Of a stretch of DNA of 64,000 nucleotides, positions 35,690-44,722 are shown piece after piece. The stretch is taken from contig NZ_JBBUKT010000005.1 in assembly GCF_038066715.1 (NCBI RefSeq), positions 124,001-188,000 of the forward strand, read 5' to 3'. Position 1 is the first letter of the stretch. The number at the start of each line of letters is the position of its first letter. Below the pieces are notes generated by a model. It was not told where the DNA came from. It saw only the letters and a program-made list of their open reading frames with translations, and did not search any database. The stretch comes from Luteolibacter sp. Y139. GTDB taxonomy: Bacteria > Verrucomicrobiota > Verrucomicrobiia > Verrucomicrobiales > Akkermansiaceae. The position numbers were made by a program, and so were the translations under genes.

Positions 35690-37051
35690 ATGACGGAGGA
35701 TCTAACAGCTTGGCAGTGGGCGATGGTGCGGGGGCGGAGGCTTTATCCTTGGCAGGTGGAGGCGCTGGAGGCGTTTGGGCGGGGGTATCCTACGGCGGTG
35801 GCGACTTGTAATGGGGCGGGGAAGACTACTGTTGTCGCTGGATCGGCGGTGGATTGGTTTTTCATGAGGCATCCGCGGGGGAAGCTGGTGGCGACTTCAT
35901 CGAGCTTTAACCAACTTCAGAATCAGACTTGGCCGGCGCTGGAGGCGGGGTTGCCGGGGTTTGTTTCTGTTAGGCGCGGGGGTTCGCCTTTGAGGATTGC
36001 GACGCCGCAGGGGGGGACGGGGATTGGGTTTTCTTCGCGGGAGGCGGGGCGGGCGGAGGGGTGGCATCCTACGGTGTCGAGTGATGTGGATCCGGTGATG
36101 CTGCTGATGGATGAGGCGAAGACGGTGCCGGATGCGATTTGGGCGGCGTTTGATCGATGCACGCTGAGGTATCAGCTTTTGATTTCATCGCCGGGGCCGG
36201 CGTGTGGGAGGTTCTTTGAGTGCTTTCATTCGTTGAAGAAGTTCTATTGGTCGCGGCGGGTGGGGAGTGTGGAGTGTCCGCATTTGCCGGGGTGGAAGAG
36301 GGAACGCGACAGGGAGATTCATGGGGTGGAGAGCGAGGTGTATCGGTCGATGCACTTGGGGGAGTTCACGGAGGGTGGGGAGTTTTTGATTGTGTCGCCC
36401 GGGTCGTTGCGGGCGGCGTTGGATTTGCAGCCGCGGTGGCCGCATGGGGGTGAGGTGGTGGCGTTTTGTGACTTCGCTCGTGGTCGGGATGAGAATGTGT
36501 TGGCGATCCGGAGGGGGAATGAGGTGCGGATCATCGATGCGTGGCGGGAGAGGGACGGGGTGCAGGCTGTTAGACGGTTTATCCGGTTGCTGAAGGAGAA
36601 CTCTTTTTGCCCGGTGGCACCGGGTGGTACTTGGGGGGATGCGGATGGCTTGGGGGGGCCGATGGTGGATATTTTCCGGGATGAGGGGTTTCCGATTCAT
36701 GAGTTCCATGGGGGGCAGGCGGCGTGTGATGGGGTGAACTATGCGAACTTGATTTCGGAGGTGTGGCTGCAGGGTGTTAGAAGGATCGAGCGGGGAAGGG
36801 TGCATGTGGGGGAGCTGGATGCGGAGACTTTCCGGCAGTTGACGACGAGGCGGCTGGGGTATGCGGCGAACGGGAAGAAGCGGGTGGAGGGGAAGGAGGA
36901 GATGCGGCGGCGGGGGCTGGGTTCGCCGGATCGGGCGGATGCGTTGCTGGGGGCGCTGATGGTGGGGAGTTTTCTAACAGGGGCGGTGTCGGATGCGGGT
37001 GATGTGATGGGAGGGGTGAGTGAGTTTGCGACGGGGGCGGAGAGGTTTTGA
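35690..37051 (+). CDS. Phage terminase large subunit
   Basis: 453 residues from ATG 35690 (GTG 35687 is the alternative). Walker A ATCNGAGKTT at residues about 38-47 and Walker B MLLMDEAK at about 137-144 form the packaging ATPase. The C-terminal RNase H-like nuclease shows FCDFARGRDEN (about 260) and GTWGDADGLGG (about 313), plus a final Asp near SPDRADALLGAL. All catalytic motifs are present, so it is not obviously dead. It matches the terminase type paired with Mu/B3-like or GTA-like small subunits. Base skew and three to four TCTAACA words show it is ameliorated to the host. Confidence 0.85.
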   Translation: MTEDLTAWQWAMVRGRRLYPWQVEALEAFGRGYPTAVATCNGAGKTTVVAGSAVDWFFMRHPRGKLVATSSSFNQLQNQTWPALEAGLPGFVSVRRGGSPLRIATPQGGTGIGFSSREAGRAEGWHPTVSSDVDPVMLLMDEAKTVPDAIWAAFDRCTLRYQLLISSPGPACGRFFECFHSLKKFYWSRRVGSVECPHLPGWKRERDREIHGVESEVYRSMHLGEFTEGGEFLIVSPGSLRAALDLQPRWPHGGEVVAFCDFARGRDENVLAIRRGNEVRIIDAWRERDGVQAVRRFIRLLKENSFCPVAPGGTWGDADGLGGPMVDIFRDEGFPIHEFHGGQAACDGVNYANLISEVWLQGVRRIERGRVHVGELDAETFRQLTTRRLGYAANGKKRVEGKEEMRRRGLGSPDRADALLGALMVGSFLTGAVSDAGDVMGGVSEFATGAERF

Positions 37052-37550
37052 AAAGTGCCGAGTGATCGGTGATCAGTGGAAAGGCATCGGGGCTGGTGGA
37101 GGAGGAACCACGGAATACACGGAACACACGGAAGGTGGATGGAGTGTGATGGTAGCCGGTGGAAAGGCGTCGGACTGGTGGAGGAACGAACCGCGGAGGC
37201 GCGGAGGTCGCGGAGGAAGTCGCGGAGAAGAAGTGCCGGGTGATCGGTGGAGGGGCGTCGGGGCTGTGGACGCGTTCTCACGAACGCGCCTACGGTGGGT
37301 GGGGCGGAGTGGCGACTTGGGTTGCGAGCTCGCACTGCCTGAATGGCGCAGCCATTCAGCTACTGGGAGGGGAAGGCACCGGGGCTGGGCACGCGTTGTC
37401 ACCAACGCGCCTACGGTTGGAGAGGGGTGGGCGCGGGGATGCGGCTGATGCCGCGAGTTTCCGACGGTCATAGACCGCCGCTACATGGGAGGAGGTGGGG
37501 GCCAGTCGATGAGGTGGTGTGGGGTGGGTATCGGGGGCAGGATGGGGGTG
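37052..37550. repeat. R1, R4 and hairpin-rich spacer
   Basis: 37055-37245 R1 modules; 37255-37385 R4, with CTGAATGG-cgca-CCATTCAG, a compensated form of the GGAATGG/CCATTCC stem. At 37392-37409 CGCGTTG-tcac-CAACGCG is a compensated form of CGCGTTC/GAACGCG. No gene is seen. Confidence 0.8.
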
Positions 37551-37763
37551 ATGAATGTGAGCGTGAACTTGAAGGTGTTGAGGGGGTGGTTGGCGGCGGC
37601 GGCGGCGCTGGGGGAGTCGCTGGCGATTTTGGATTTGAAGGGGGTGTTGCCTTTGCTGCCGGAGGGTTGGGCGGTGTGGGTGGCAGGGGTGCCGACGTTT
37701 GCGGCTCTGGTGGTGCATGTGGTGAAGGCGGTGGGTGAGTCGCTGGGGAAGGTGGGGGATTGA
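37551..37763 (+). CDS. Small holin-like membrane protein
   Basis: 70 residues from ATG 37551; ATG 37542 is also possible. A helical N-terminus (LKVLRGWLAAAAALGESLAIL) and a hydrophobic C-terminal helix (GWAVWVAGVPTFAALVVHVV) end in polar residues. Its position between terminase and endolysin suggests a holin or an accessory of phage lysis. There is no diagnostic motif. Confidence 0.45.
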   Translation: MNVSVNLKVLRGWLAAAAALGESLAILDLKGVLPLLPEGWAVWVAGVPTFAALVVHVVKAVGESLGKVGD

Positions 37764-37997
37764 AGAGTTTGCTAGTTTTCAGTTTTGAGTTTTCAGGAAA
37801 GGCATTGTGCCGGGTGATCGGTGAAAGGCGTCGGACTGGTGGAGGGAACGAACCGCAGAGGCGCGGAGGTCGCGGAGGAAGCGCGGAGACGAGGGGAAGG
37901 ATGAACCGCGAAGGCGCGAGGGGCGCGATGGTTTGAGGCTGAGGTGAATTGGGGTCTGGAGTTGGAGAACTGAACTGAATTGATGGAGGTGAGGCTT

Positions 37998-38195
37998 ATG
38001 AAGAGGATGAGGTGTAACGGGTTGATGTTGGTGGCTGCGGGGGTGGCGGTGGGGGTGGGCTTGGTTTCTTGTGAGGGGCTGAGTGTTTCGGTGGGGCCGG
38101 ATGGGAAGTTTGCGGTGAGCGGGGTGGTGCCGCAGGGGAAGGTGGTGGTGATGGATGAGAAGGGGAAGGTGGTGGATGAGAAGGGGGTGAAGTGA
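37998..38195 (+). CDS. Small lipoprotein
   Basis: 65 residues from ATG 37998. The N-terminus KRMRCNGLMLVAAGVAVGVGLVSC ends in a lipobox (LVSC), with mature EGLSVSVGPDGKFAVSG. The C-terminal part KVVVMDEKGKVVDEKGVK is short and charged. In a lysis cassette an outer-membrane lipoprotein could serve as an o-spanin, but the family is not recognised and no i-spanin partner is clear. Confidence 0.5.
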   Translation: MKRMRCNGLMLVAAGVAVGVGLVSCEGLSVSVGPDGKFAVSGVVPQGKVVVMDEKGKVVDEKGVK

Positions 38196-38366
38196 GGGGG
38201 GATCACCCATCATCAATCCTCCATCGAAGTGTGTGGGGAATGAGGTGGGTTGATTCGGGGCTTGGTTGTTGAGGCGGGCAGTGGGGGACCGTTCTGCCGG
38301 CCTGGAGACCGGCGCTCGCAGGGGGGCGCTGGGATGAGGGGAAATCTAACAGAAATTTGACGAGGT

Positions 38367-38927
38367 ATGAATGCGGAGAAGATTAAGGCGATACAGGGGA
38401 AGGTGGGGGCTTCGGTGGATGGGTTCTGGGGGCCGCGGTCGATCGAGGCTTGCCAGGGGTATTTGCGGGGGCTGATGGAGCGCTCGTCTAACAGGTGGCC
38501 GGGGACGGATCAGGCGAGCCTGACGAGGTTCTATGGGGAGGCGGGGGATGAGAGCCGGCTGGTGATGATCGAGCTGCCGGGGTGCATGCGGTATGAGGGG
38601 ATTCCGGTGCGGAGGGCGCGGGTGAATGGGCGGTGTGCGGAGAGTTTGTCGCGGGTGTTAGAGGCGTTGGCTTTGTCGCATGCGGAGGTGTTGGGGGAGT
38701 TTGCGGGGGTATTCAATGACCGGGCGATGAGAGGGGGCTCAACGCCATCGCTGCATGCGCGGGGGGCGGCGATCGATCTGATGCCGGACTCGAATGGGAA
38801 CCGGATGCATTGGCCGGTGGCGGCGGAGATGCCATTCGAGGTGATGGAGGCGTTTGCGAGGGAGGGGTGGTTGAGTGCGGGGGCGTTCTGGGGGAGGGAT
38901 GCGATGCACTTTCAGGCGACGAGGTGA
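38367..38927 (+). CDS. Endolysin-type M15 D-Ala-D-Ala peptidase
   Basis: 186 residues. The N-terminal AEKIKAIQGKVGASVDGFWGPRSIEACQ is a peptidoglycan-binding-like helix repeat. The catalytic domain carries SLHARGAAIDLMP (the SxHxxGxAxD zinc motif, His and Asp) and the distal DAMHFQ (third zinc ligand). Such enzymes cleave peptidoglycan stem peptides and act as phage endolysins. No signal peptide, so release would need the nearby holin-like proteins. Two TCTAACA-type words lie within. Confidence 0.8.
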   Translation: MNAEKIKAIQGKVGASVDGFWGPRSIEACQGYLRGLMERSSNRWPGTDQASLTRFYGEAGDESRLVMIELPGCMRYEGIPVRRARVNGRCAESLSRVLEALALSHAEVLGEFAGVFNDRAMRGGSTPSLHARGAAIDLMPDSNGNRMHWPVAAEMPFEVMEAFAREGWLSAGAFWGRDAMHFQATR

Positions 38928-39252
38928 ATTGTGGGAGTTTGCTAGTTTTCAGTGTTGACCTCCGGTCCACGCGGTTTGCCGCTTCGCGGAAGGGTGGTCG
39001 TCGCCATCGCGACTGCTGCGTTCAGTTTTCAGGGAAAGGCGTTGTGCCGGGTGATCGGTGATTTGAGCCGGGTGGATCAGGAATAGTCTGCGGCTCCACT
39101 TCGCTTCGCGAAGTGGTGGAAAGGCATCGGAATGATGAAGGGATGAACCGCGGAGGCGCGGAGGAACGGCCCCGGACTGGTGATGAAATGAACCGCCAAG
39201 ACGCCAAGTGCGCCAAGGGAAGAGAGATCTAACAGAATTATTTGAAGGACTG
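38928..39252. repeat. R5 and R1 elements
   Basis: 38932-38955 R1 start; 38956-39030 R5; 39115-39215 R1 with CCGCCAAGACGCCAAGTGCG. A TCTAACAG word at 39228 precedes the next gene. Confidence 0.75.
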
Positions 39253-39486
39253 ATGAATGCTTTGGCGGATGGGCTGGAGAGTGCGGCGAGGGTGGAGCTG
39301 CCGATCGTGTGGGTGCTGGGGATCGTGGGGTCGCTGGCGACGGTGGTGACCGTGCTGGCGAAGCTGATTTATAGCATGATGAACCGGCAGATCGATGCGA
39401 TGGGGAGGCAGATCGAGAGATTGCAGGCGCGGGTGGACCGGCTGCAGAAGGGATGCGGGGTGCAGGGGTGTGCTTGGAAGAGTTGA
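39253..39486 (+). CDS. Holin-like single-helix coiled-coil protein
   Basis: 77 residues from ATG 39253 (GAAGGA five bases upstream); the frame to 39208 is repeat sequence. An amphipathic N-terminus, one helix (LPIVWVLGIVGSLATVVTVLAKLIY) and a coiled coil (MMNRQIDAMGRQIERLQARVDRLQ). It resembles small phage holin-type or XhlA-like proteins in size and layout. This placement beside an endolysin supports the idea. Confidence 0.45.
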   Translation: MNALADGLESAARVELPIVWVLGIVGSLATVVTVLAKLIYSMMNRQIDAMGRQIERLQARVDRLQKGCGVQGCAWKS

Positions 39487-39500
39487 AGTTTTTTGGTTTT

Positions 39501-39577
39501 GACCTCCGGTCCATGCGGTTTGCCGCTTTGCGGGGGGATGATCGTCGCTATCGCGACTGCTGCGTTCAGTTTTCAGG
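39501..39577. repeat. R5 element
   Basis: Third copy of GACCTCCGGTCCATGCGG ... CTGCTGCGTTCAGTTTTCAG. The foreign ATPase gene begins about 230 bases on. Confidence 0.7.
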
Positions 39578-39898
39578 AAAGGCGGGGAAGTGCCGAGTGA
39601 TCAGTGATCAATGAAACAGCCTTGGTCCGGTGGAGGGGCGAACTGCGGAGGTGAATGTTTCGATGCGGGGCTGACCCCATGTGCCGAGCTTGCCGCGAGG
39701 GCGATGGAGTCCGCCGGGACGAAAGAGGTGCATGCCACTCGGGAGGTGAGGGAGGCGAAGCAAAAGTGATCGGAAGGGCGTCGAACATACCGCTGTAAAA
39801 TGGAGACAACGGTTCCCAATGCCGGATTCGGCTTGTCGAACGGGGCTATGGAGGCGAAAGAACGCGAGGCTCAAGCACTCCGATCAGGACGAGAATCC

Positions 39899-41851
39899 AT
39901 GAACATCGAAACTTCCAGCGCAGTTAAACTGTTCTTCCCGAATCCGTCGTTGGTGCAAGTGTATTTTGAAGCTCTCGCCAACTCACTCGACGCCGGAGCC
40001 ACAGATGTTTCTGTCAAGATTGAGATCGACGGGTTTACCGCCGCCAGCACACTTAAAATAACCATCACGGACAACGGAACCGGGTTCGACGAGGAGAGCT
40101 GGGAGCGCTTCTATACCATCATGAATCCTCGCGATACCTTTCACAAAGGGGTGGGGCGGCTCGTATATTTGAGGTATTTCGATCGGGTTCATTACGACAG
40201 CGTCCACTCGAACGGGGCGATGCATCGAACATTCCTTTTCGAGCATGAGTTCGAAGGTGCGTGTGACAATCGTCCGTTAGAGTCAGCGCGCCCCAATCGG
40301 ACAAAGCTGATCTTTACCTCCTTCAACGGTGCCAAGATCAAGTCATACGATGACCTTCGTCCCGGTGCACTGAAGCCCCGAATAATTGAACAGTTTCTGC
40401 CGACTCTGTACGACCGCCACCGGAGAGGCGTTGACTTCCGGATCTCGCTTTCGTTGGAAACTGTGGAGAGCAAGGAACAGAAGGACTTTACCTCCACCGA
40501 AGAAGTCATCACGGCGGACGACCTTCCTAAATTCACTTCGGTAATGATAAACGCCACGTCTCTAGACGCTTACCGAGGTGATGTAGAGATGCTCTACAGC
40601 GTGCGCCCCGGAATGGGACAGCGGGCTCAGGTCGTCATCGCTGCAAGCATTGACGGAAGAACGATTCCCATCAATCTGCTCGCTCCTGGAGCTATTCCGG
40701 CGGGATACTCAGTTACCTGTCTTTTTGTATCCGACCTCTTCGATGGGTCGGCGGATCATTCTCGGCAGAAATTGGTGCTGCCGGAAACCGTAAAAGAGCA
40801 TGAGCTTTTTCAAGTTTTGCAGCGAGAGCTGGGTTCCATGCTGTCCCAGGAGGTGAAGCAAATCGAAACGAAAAACGTTGAAACCAAGACGCAATTCGAA
40901 AGGAGATTTCCCCATTTATCGGGACTCTTCGATGATTCTTCAGTTGGACTTATAGATCGAGATCAGGCTCTGGAGATCGCGCAAAAGCGATTTTTCGAGG
41001 CTCAAAAGGAAGTGTTGCAGTCTGACGAGCTTGACGACGAAACCTATGCGAAGTCCCTAGAATTGTCTTCGCGGTCGCTCACGGAATACGTGTTGTACCG
41101 AGAGAAAATCATTGGCCGCATGAAGGAGATGACGCCGGATAATTCGGAGGCGGACATCCATAACCTGATCGCCCCTCGCTGGGAGCGTTTTCACGAGAAC
41201 GGCTTCATCAACGATATTTACAGGAACAACGCTTGGCTATTGGACGACAAGTTCATGAGCTTCCGGACCATTTTGAGCGAAGGCCAGATGGACGACGTTA
41301 TTGAGGCCATAACCCTGCAGGAATCGCCTATCAAGGACGAGGGTAGGCCGGATATCACCATGATCTTTTCAGCCGATCCTGCTGAAGCGCCCGCTGTGGA
41401 CGTCGTGGTCGTGGAATTGAAGAAGATTACCGATGAGGAGAAGGATAATCAATTTGTGATTAATCAACTCCTTTCTCGTGCGCGCAAGCTTGCTGCCCAT
41501 TGCCCAAATATTCAGCATATTTGGTACTACGCGATCATTCATATAAATCTGGAGATGGAGCAGGTGCTCCTTCAGTACGAGTTTGTCCCATTGTTCTCAA
41601 AAGGTCGGGTGTTCTACCGTGAGTTCCCGACTCGCCGACCCAACGGTGAGACTGTGCTGACCCCCACCTTCGTCATGTCGCTCGATGCCGTTGTTGCCGA
41701 CGCTCAATGCCGGAATCACACATTCCTAGAGATCTTGCGAGCTGGGATGCGGCAACTTGATAAGACCCCTACAGCCGAGTCCCGCCCTTCTAAGGCAGCA
41801 GCACCCGCCGCCGGTAACACGGTGCCATTCGCGACTTCTCTTGAAAACTAG
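39899..41851 (+). CDS. GHKL ATPase fused to a PD-(D/E)XK-like nuclease, candidate defence protein
   Basis: 650 residues from ATG 39899 (AGGACGAGA upstream); the frame extends to 39800. The N-terminal GHKL ATPase has the N-box EALANSLDAGA (residues 24-34), DNGTGF (58-63) and GVGRLVYLRYF. A middle linker region is helical. The C-terminal region holds GRPDITMIF, 20-odd residues, then VVVVELKKI, spacing as in PD-(D/E)XK nucleases (acidic about 485, E about 508, K about 510), and recalls Shedu/DUF4263 nucleases. ATP-gated DNA or RNA cleavage in anti-phage defence is inferred from the fold pairing. Plus-strand G and C are balanced, codons differ from neighbours and no TCTAACA word occurs, so it was acquired. 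Confidence 0.7.
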   Translation: MNIETSSAVKLFFPNPSLVQVYFEALANSLDAGATDVSVKIEIDGFTAASTLKITITDNGTGFDEESWERFYTIMNPRDTFHKGVGRLVYLRYFDRVHYDSVHSNGAMHRTFLFEHEFEGACDNRPLESARPNRTKLIFTSFNGAKIKSYDDLRPGALKPRIIEQFLPTLYDRHRRGVDFRISLSLETVESKEQKDFTSTEEVITADDLPKFTSVMINATSLDAYRGDVEMLYSVRPGMGQRAQVVIAASIDGRTIPINLLAPGAIPAGYSVTCLFVSDLFDGSADHSRQKLVLPETVKEHELFQVLQRELGSMLSQEVKQIETKNVETKTQFERRFPHLSGLFDDSSVGLIDRDQALEIAQKRFFEAQKEVLQSDELDDETYAKSLELSSRSLTEYVLYREKIIGRMKEMTPDNSEADIHNLIAPRWERFHENGFINDIYRNNAWLLDDKFMSFRTILSEGQMDDVIEAITLQESPIKDEGRPDITMIFSADPAEAPAVDVVVVELKKITDEEKDNQFVINQLLSRARKLAAHCPNIQHIWYYAIIHINLEMEQVLLQYEFVPLFSKGRVFYREFPTRRPNGETVLTPTFVMSLDAVVADAQCRNHTFLEILRAGMRQLDKTPTAESRPSKAAAPAAGNTVPFATSLEN

Positions 41852-41994
41852 ACTGGCGCATTTGACCCTGCGTCATCCCGGCCCCATGAGACGGCGTCCG
41901 GATTAGGAGCGGGCGCCGTCGTCCATTTCGAGTCCTGGCTTTTCGCATTAGGGAGGATATGGACTGTCAGTGAGTGACACTGCCTTTTCAGTTT
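41852..41994. other. Short spacer after the ATPase gene
   Basis: GGCGCCGTCGTCC and related self-complementary pieces near 41890-41930 could form a hairpin. The TTTTCAG heptamer of R1 follows at 41983. Nothing else is seen. Confidence 0.4.
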
Positions 41995-42111
41995 TCAGTG
42001 GAGCGCGAGCTTGCCGTAGCGGGCTTCGCACTGGGCCGTGGTCTCGCCGAGGCGGGCGAAGGTGGGGAGGGCGGTGAAGAGGAGGAGGGCGACGGTGGGG
42101 AGGAGTTTCAT
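41995..42111 (-). pseudogene. Truncated first copy of the tandem ARLGE(T/S) family
   Basis: From ATG 42109-42111 it reads MKLLPTVALLLFTALPTFAR then LGETTAQCEARYGKLALH and stops within an R1 heptamer (GTTTTCAGTG). It equals the signal peptide and first 18 mature residues of the next gene's product. The remainder was lost where R1 sits. Confidence 0.7.
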
Positions 42112-42158
42112 GAATGGTGGAGGAGGGAGGACGAATGATGAATGGTGGGGGATGTGGT

Positions 42159-43115
42159 TCAGAAGCCGTCGAGGTCCTTGGCTTCTTGTTTCTGGTGCTC
42201 CTCGACCTGATGGGCGGCGAATTCCTGGTCAGTGATGTTTAGCAATGCCTTGTCCATGGCGTAGGTGGCGGAGGCCTTTTGGTCGGAGCGCGTCCATTTG
42301 ATGGTGATGCCGGGTTCCTTTTCCCAGGTGGAGCTGGCACTGCTTGCATTGACTATGGCATCGAGCGCGTTCTCGGAGATGACGGTGCGGTTTTCGAGGC
42401 CGAGCGGGTCAGGTAGGCCGGCGAATGGGTCGGAGGAATCTTCCTTCCCGGCCTCTTTGAAGATGATGAGGTGGACGGCTTTTTCCTTCCAGAAGGTGGC
42501 GGTTATCTTGAGTCCTGCCTTTTGGTAGAGGAGGGTGCCGTCGGGATTGGTTTTGACGGGCTTGCCGCAGCGCTTCTCGAACTGGTCCTTTGATTCGCCA
42601 AGGCGGGCGAAGTCCTTGAAGGGCTCGGCTTCCTTTTTCTTGTCCTCTTCTTCCTTCGCGGCGAGGTAGGCGTCGTCCGCTATTTTCAGGACATGGTTTG
42701 AATATTGAGCGGATGCCTTGCCATCGTCGCGCTGCCACCAGGTTCCTTCCTGGTCGAATTCGGAACCGGATGTCCAGTTGGAAGCTCCCTTGCTTGCCTG
42801 GAGGAGGACATCGATTTGGACTTTCGAGATCTCGCCGCGTTTGTCGGCGTCGGCATCGAAAGCGCCGACGTCGTGCTCGGTGACGCCCGGGGTGGTCTTG
42901 GCGATGAAGAGGACGACGGCTTTGTCACTTGAGAAGGTGATGGTGAGATCGAGGTCGGCCTTTCGATAGACGGTGTTTCCCAGCTGGCTGGTGCGGACGG
43001 GTTTGCCGTAGCGGGCTTCGCACTCGGCCTTGGTTTCGCCGAGGCGGGCGAAGGTGGGGAGGGCGGTGAGGAGTGAGAGGGCGAGGGTGGTGATGGGGAG
43101 GAGTTTTGGTATCAT
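42159..43115 (-). CDS. Secreted protein with two ARLGE(T/S) repeat units
   Basis: 318 residues. Signal peptide IPKLLPITTLALSLLTALPTFA. Two units start ARLGETKAECEARYGKPVRT and ARLGESKDQFEKRCGKPVKT; each continues with a YRKA/YQKA strand and a TFSSDKAVVLFI/TFWKEKAVHLII strand, then a helical and aromatic block (NWTSGSEFDQEGTWWQRDD). The unit resembles bacterial small beta-lactamase-inhibitor-like or SmpA-type folds in order, but I cannot name it. It lies in tandem with a truncated copy and a related lipoprotein. Confidence 0.6.
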   Translation of the reverse strand: MIPKLLPITTLALSLLTALPTFARLGETKAECEARYGKPVRTSQLGNTVYRKADLDLTITFSSDKAVVLFIAKTTPGVTEHDVGAFDADADKRGEISKVQIDVLLQASKGASNWTSGSEFDQEGTWWQRDDGKASAQYSNHVLKIADDAYLAAKEEEDKKKEAEPFKDFARLGESKDQFEKRCGKPVKTNPDGTLLYQKAGLKITATFWKEKAVHLIIFKEAGKEDSSDPFAGLPDPLGLENRTVISENALDAIVNASSASSTWEKEPGITIKWTRSDQKASATYAMDKALLNITDQEFAAHQVEEHQKQEAKDLDGF

Positions 43116-43193
43116 GAGGGGGATATATTCGATCGATGGGGTGGGTGACGGGAGGGGAGGGCGATTTGTTAGACGGGGTGGAGGTTCGGGGGA

Positions 43194-43679
43194 TTATTCC
43201 CTTTCTTGCTTCTTCTGCTCGTGGAGGAATTCCTGGTAGGCGGTAGCCGTGACGAGGAGGATTCCGCTCTTGGGCATGTAGGAGGCTTCGGCCTTGTCGT
43301 CTGCGCGTGACCATGTGGTCATTTCGTCGTCGGAATCCTTGTCCTTGCTCCAGGTGGAGCCTGCGTCGTTGGCCTTGAGGAGGGTTTCTTGCTCGGCCGA
43401 GGTGAGCGGGGTGTGGCTGATGGCGGTGCCGCCGGGCTTGCCTTTGGCAGAGGAGACGGTGGCTGCCTGGCCGTTCCAGAAGGTGACGTGGATGATGTAG
43501 TCGCCATTGCGGTAGTAGGCTTCGGTTCCGGTGGGGGGCTTGACGGGCTTGCCGCAGCGTTTTTCGCACTCGGCCATGGTTTCGCCGAGGTGGGCGAAGT
43601 CGGAGCGGGTGGAGGAGCGGGAACAGGCGGTGATGAGGAGAAGGAGGGGGATGATGATGGAAAGGAGGATGGTTTTCAT
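43194..43679 (-). CDS. Lipoprotein with one ARLGE-type repeat unit
   Basis: 161 residues. The N-terminus KTILLSIIIPLLLLITAC gives a lipobox (LITAC). The mature part has FAHLGETMAECEKRCGKPVK, YYRNGDYIIHVTFWNGQA, and a block ending STWSKDKDSDDEMTTWSRADDKAEASY, matching one unit of the neighbouring 318-residue protein. Gene duplication with different export types is apparent. Function is unknown. Confidence 0.6.
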   Translation of the reverse strand: MKTILLSIIIPLLLLITACSRSSTRSDFAHLGETMAECEKRCGKPVKPPTGTEAYYRNGDYIIHVTFWNGQAATVSSAKGKPGGTAISHTPLTSAEQETLLKANDAGSTWSKDKDSDDEMTTWSRADDKAEASYMPKSGILLVTATAYQEFLHEQKKQERE

Positions 43680-43956
43680 TTCAGTTCAATGATGGAGGGA
43701 GAGATTTTGAGGGGAGTTGATGCAGGATGGACGGGGTTTGGCGAGGGGTATTCATTTGAACTGTGGATTTTTTTTGGGGGGGAGGAGAAGAAGTGCCGGG
43801 TGATCAGGGATTCAGTGATCAGTGAAAGGCACGGGGATGGATGGGATGTTTGACCGCGGATGGCGCGGATGGCGCGGATGAAAGGCAGGATTTGGGGGAG
43901 AGGGGTCAGGATGGATGGCTTGGCTTGGTGGGCGGGTGTGTTAGAAGGGGGGAACG
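43680..43956. repeat. R1 module and ACGGATGG module
   Basis: 43790-43830 R1 (GTGATCAGGGATTCAGTGATCAG); 43850-43905 ACCGCGGATGGCGCGGATGG, also near 12075. TGTTAGA occurs near 43939. Confidence 0.65.
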
Positions 43957-43984
43957 TTGAACTCTGAACTCTGAACTCTGAATG
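43957..43984. repeat. Heptamer repeat GAACTCT x3
   Basis: GAACTCTGAACTCTGAACTC TGAA directly before a start codon. A degenerate copy lies inside the portal-toxin gene at about 46537-46565. Confidence 0.85.
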
Positions 43985-44386
43985 ATGGGGGTGCGGGCGA
44001 TTTATCGGAGGGTTTCGTTTTGGCTGGGGTTGTTCGTGGCGTGTTTCATTGTGTGGGGGTGGTGGGATTCGGGGCGCTATCTAACATCGCTGACGTGGAG
44101 GGCGGGGAATGGGATGATGGGTGGGGTTCGCCATGAGGGGGCGACTCATTTGTTTTATGGGATCACGGCTCCGGCGGGGTATTGGCATGTGCCGGTGCGT
44201 GATCCGGAGCAGGTGGATCTGAACCGGTTTTTCGCTCCGTATCAGTATAACGGGGTGATGGAGTCGGGGCATGTGAAGGTGGGGGATGGGGTGGTGCTGT
44301 TCGTTTGGCTGGGGGTGTGGGGATGGTGGATGGTGAGGCGGTGGAGGGTGGAACGTGATGGGATGGAGAGGGCGATGGGGCGATGA
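43982..44386 (+). CDS. RWKSFWLG-family two-helix protein, subtype C
   Basis: 134 residues; start ATG 43982 or 43985. AIYRRVSFWLGLFVACFIVWGWWDSGRY keeps the YR..SFWLG..W.WWDS pattern. The loop is Gly/Met/His-rich; the second helix (VVLFVWLGVWGWWMV) is followed by RRWRVERD. It overlaps the next gene by four bases, implying coupled translation. The start sits in a GAACTCT heptamer array. Confidence 0.6.
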   Translation: MMGVRAIYRRVSFWLGLFVACFIVWGWWDSGRYLTSLTWRAGNGMMGGVRHEGATHLFYGITAPAGYWHVPVRDPEQVDLNRFFAPYQYNGVMESGHVKVGDGVVLFVWLGVWGWWMVRRWRVERDGMERAMGR

Positions 44387-44694
44387 GGAGGGAACAGGTC
44401 AGGGTGTTTTTGTTCGCGGGGGCGATGGTGGTCTTCGCGGTGGTGAGGTGGTGCTTGGGCTATGTGGCGGTGCAGGGTTTTTCGGGTTTTGGGATGGGTG
44501 TGGGGTTTGGCTATGGGCAGACGGGGTGGCTGAGGATGGGGGAGAAGGTGGCGGGTGGCGGGGCGATGATGATGGCGCTGGTTTTCATGTGGGCGGCGAC
44601 GCGGGTGTCGTGGATGGAGGCGGGGAGCTATCGGTTGCTGGTGGCGGCGGTGGTGCTGATGCTTTTCACGATGACGCTGGTGATGTATGGGTGA
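44383..44694 (+). CDS. Small membrane protein, three helices
   Basis: 103 residues starting in an ATGA overlap with the preceding family member. Helices VRVFLFAGAMVVFAVVRWCLGYVAV, GGGAMMMALVFMWAATRV and YRLLVAAVVLMLFTMTLVMYG. The family is not recognised. Translational coupling suggests it works with the two-helix protein. Confidence 0.55.
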   Translation: MRREQVRVFLFAGAMVVFAVVRWCLGYVAVQGFSGFGMGVGFGYGQTGWLRMGEKVAGGGAMMMALVFMWAATRVSWMEAGSYRLLVAAVVLMLFTMTLVMYG

Positions 44695-44722
44695 TGTTTG
44701 AATTCGGGGACTGGCCCGAGGG

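Noticed and set aside
39800-39898. Upstream extension of the GHKL ATPase to 39800
   Set aside because: The 33 extra codons have no homology I recognise and ATG 39800 lacks a ribosome site, while ATG 39899 has one; kept as an alternative only.
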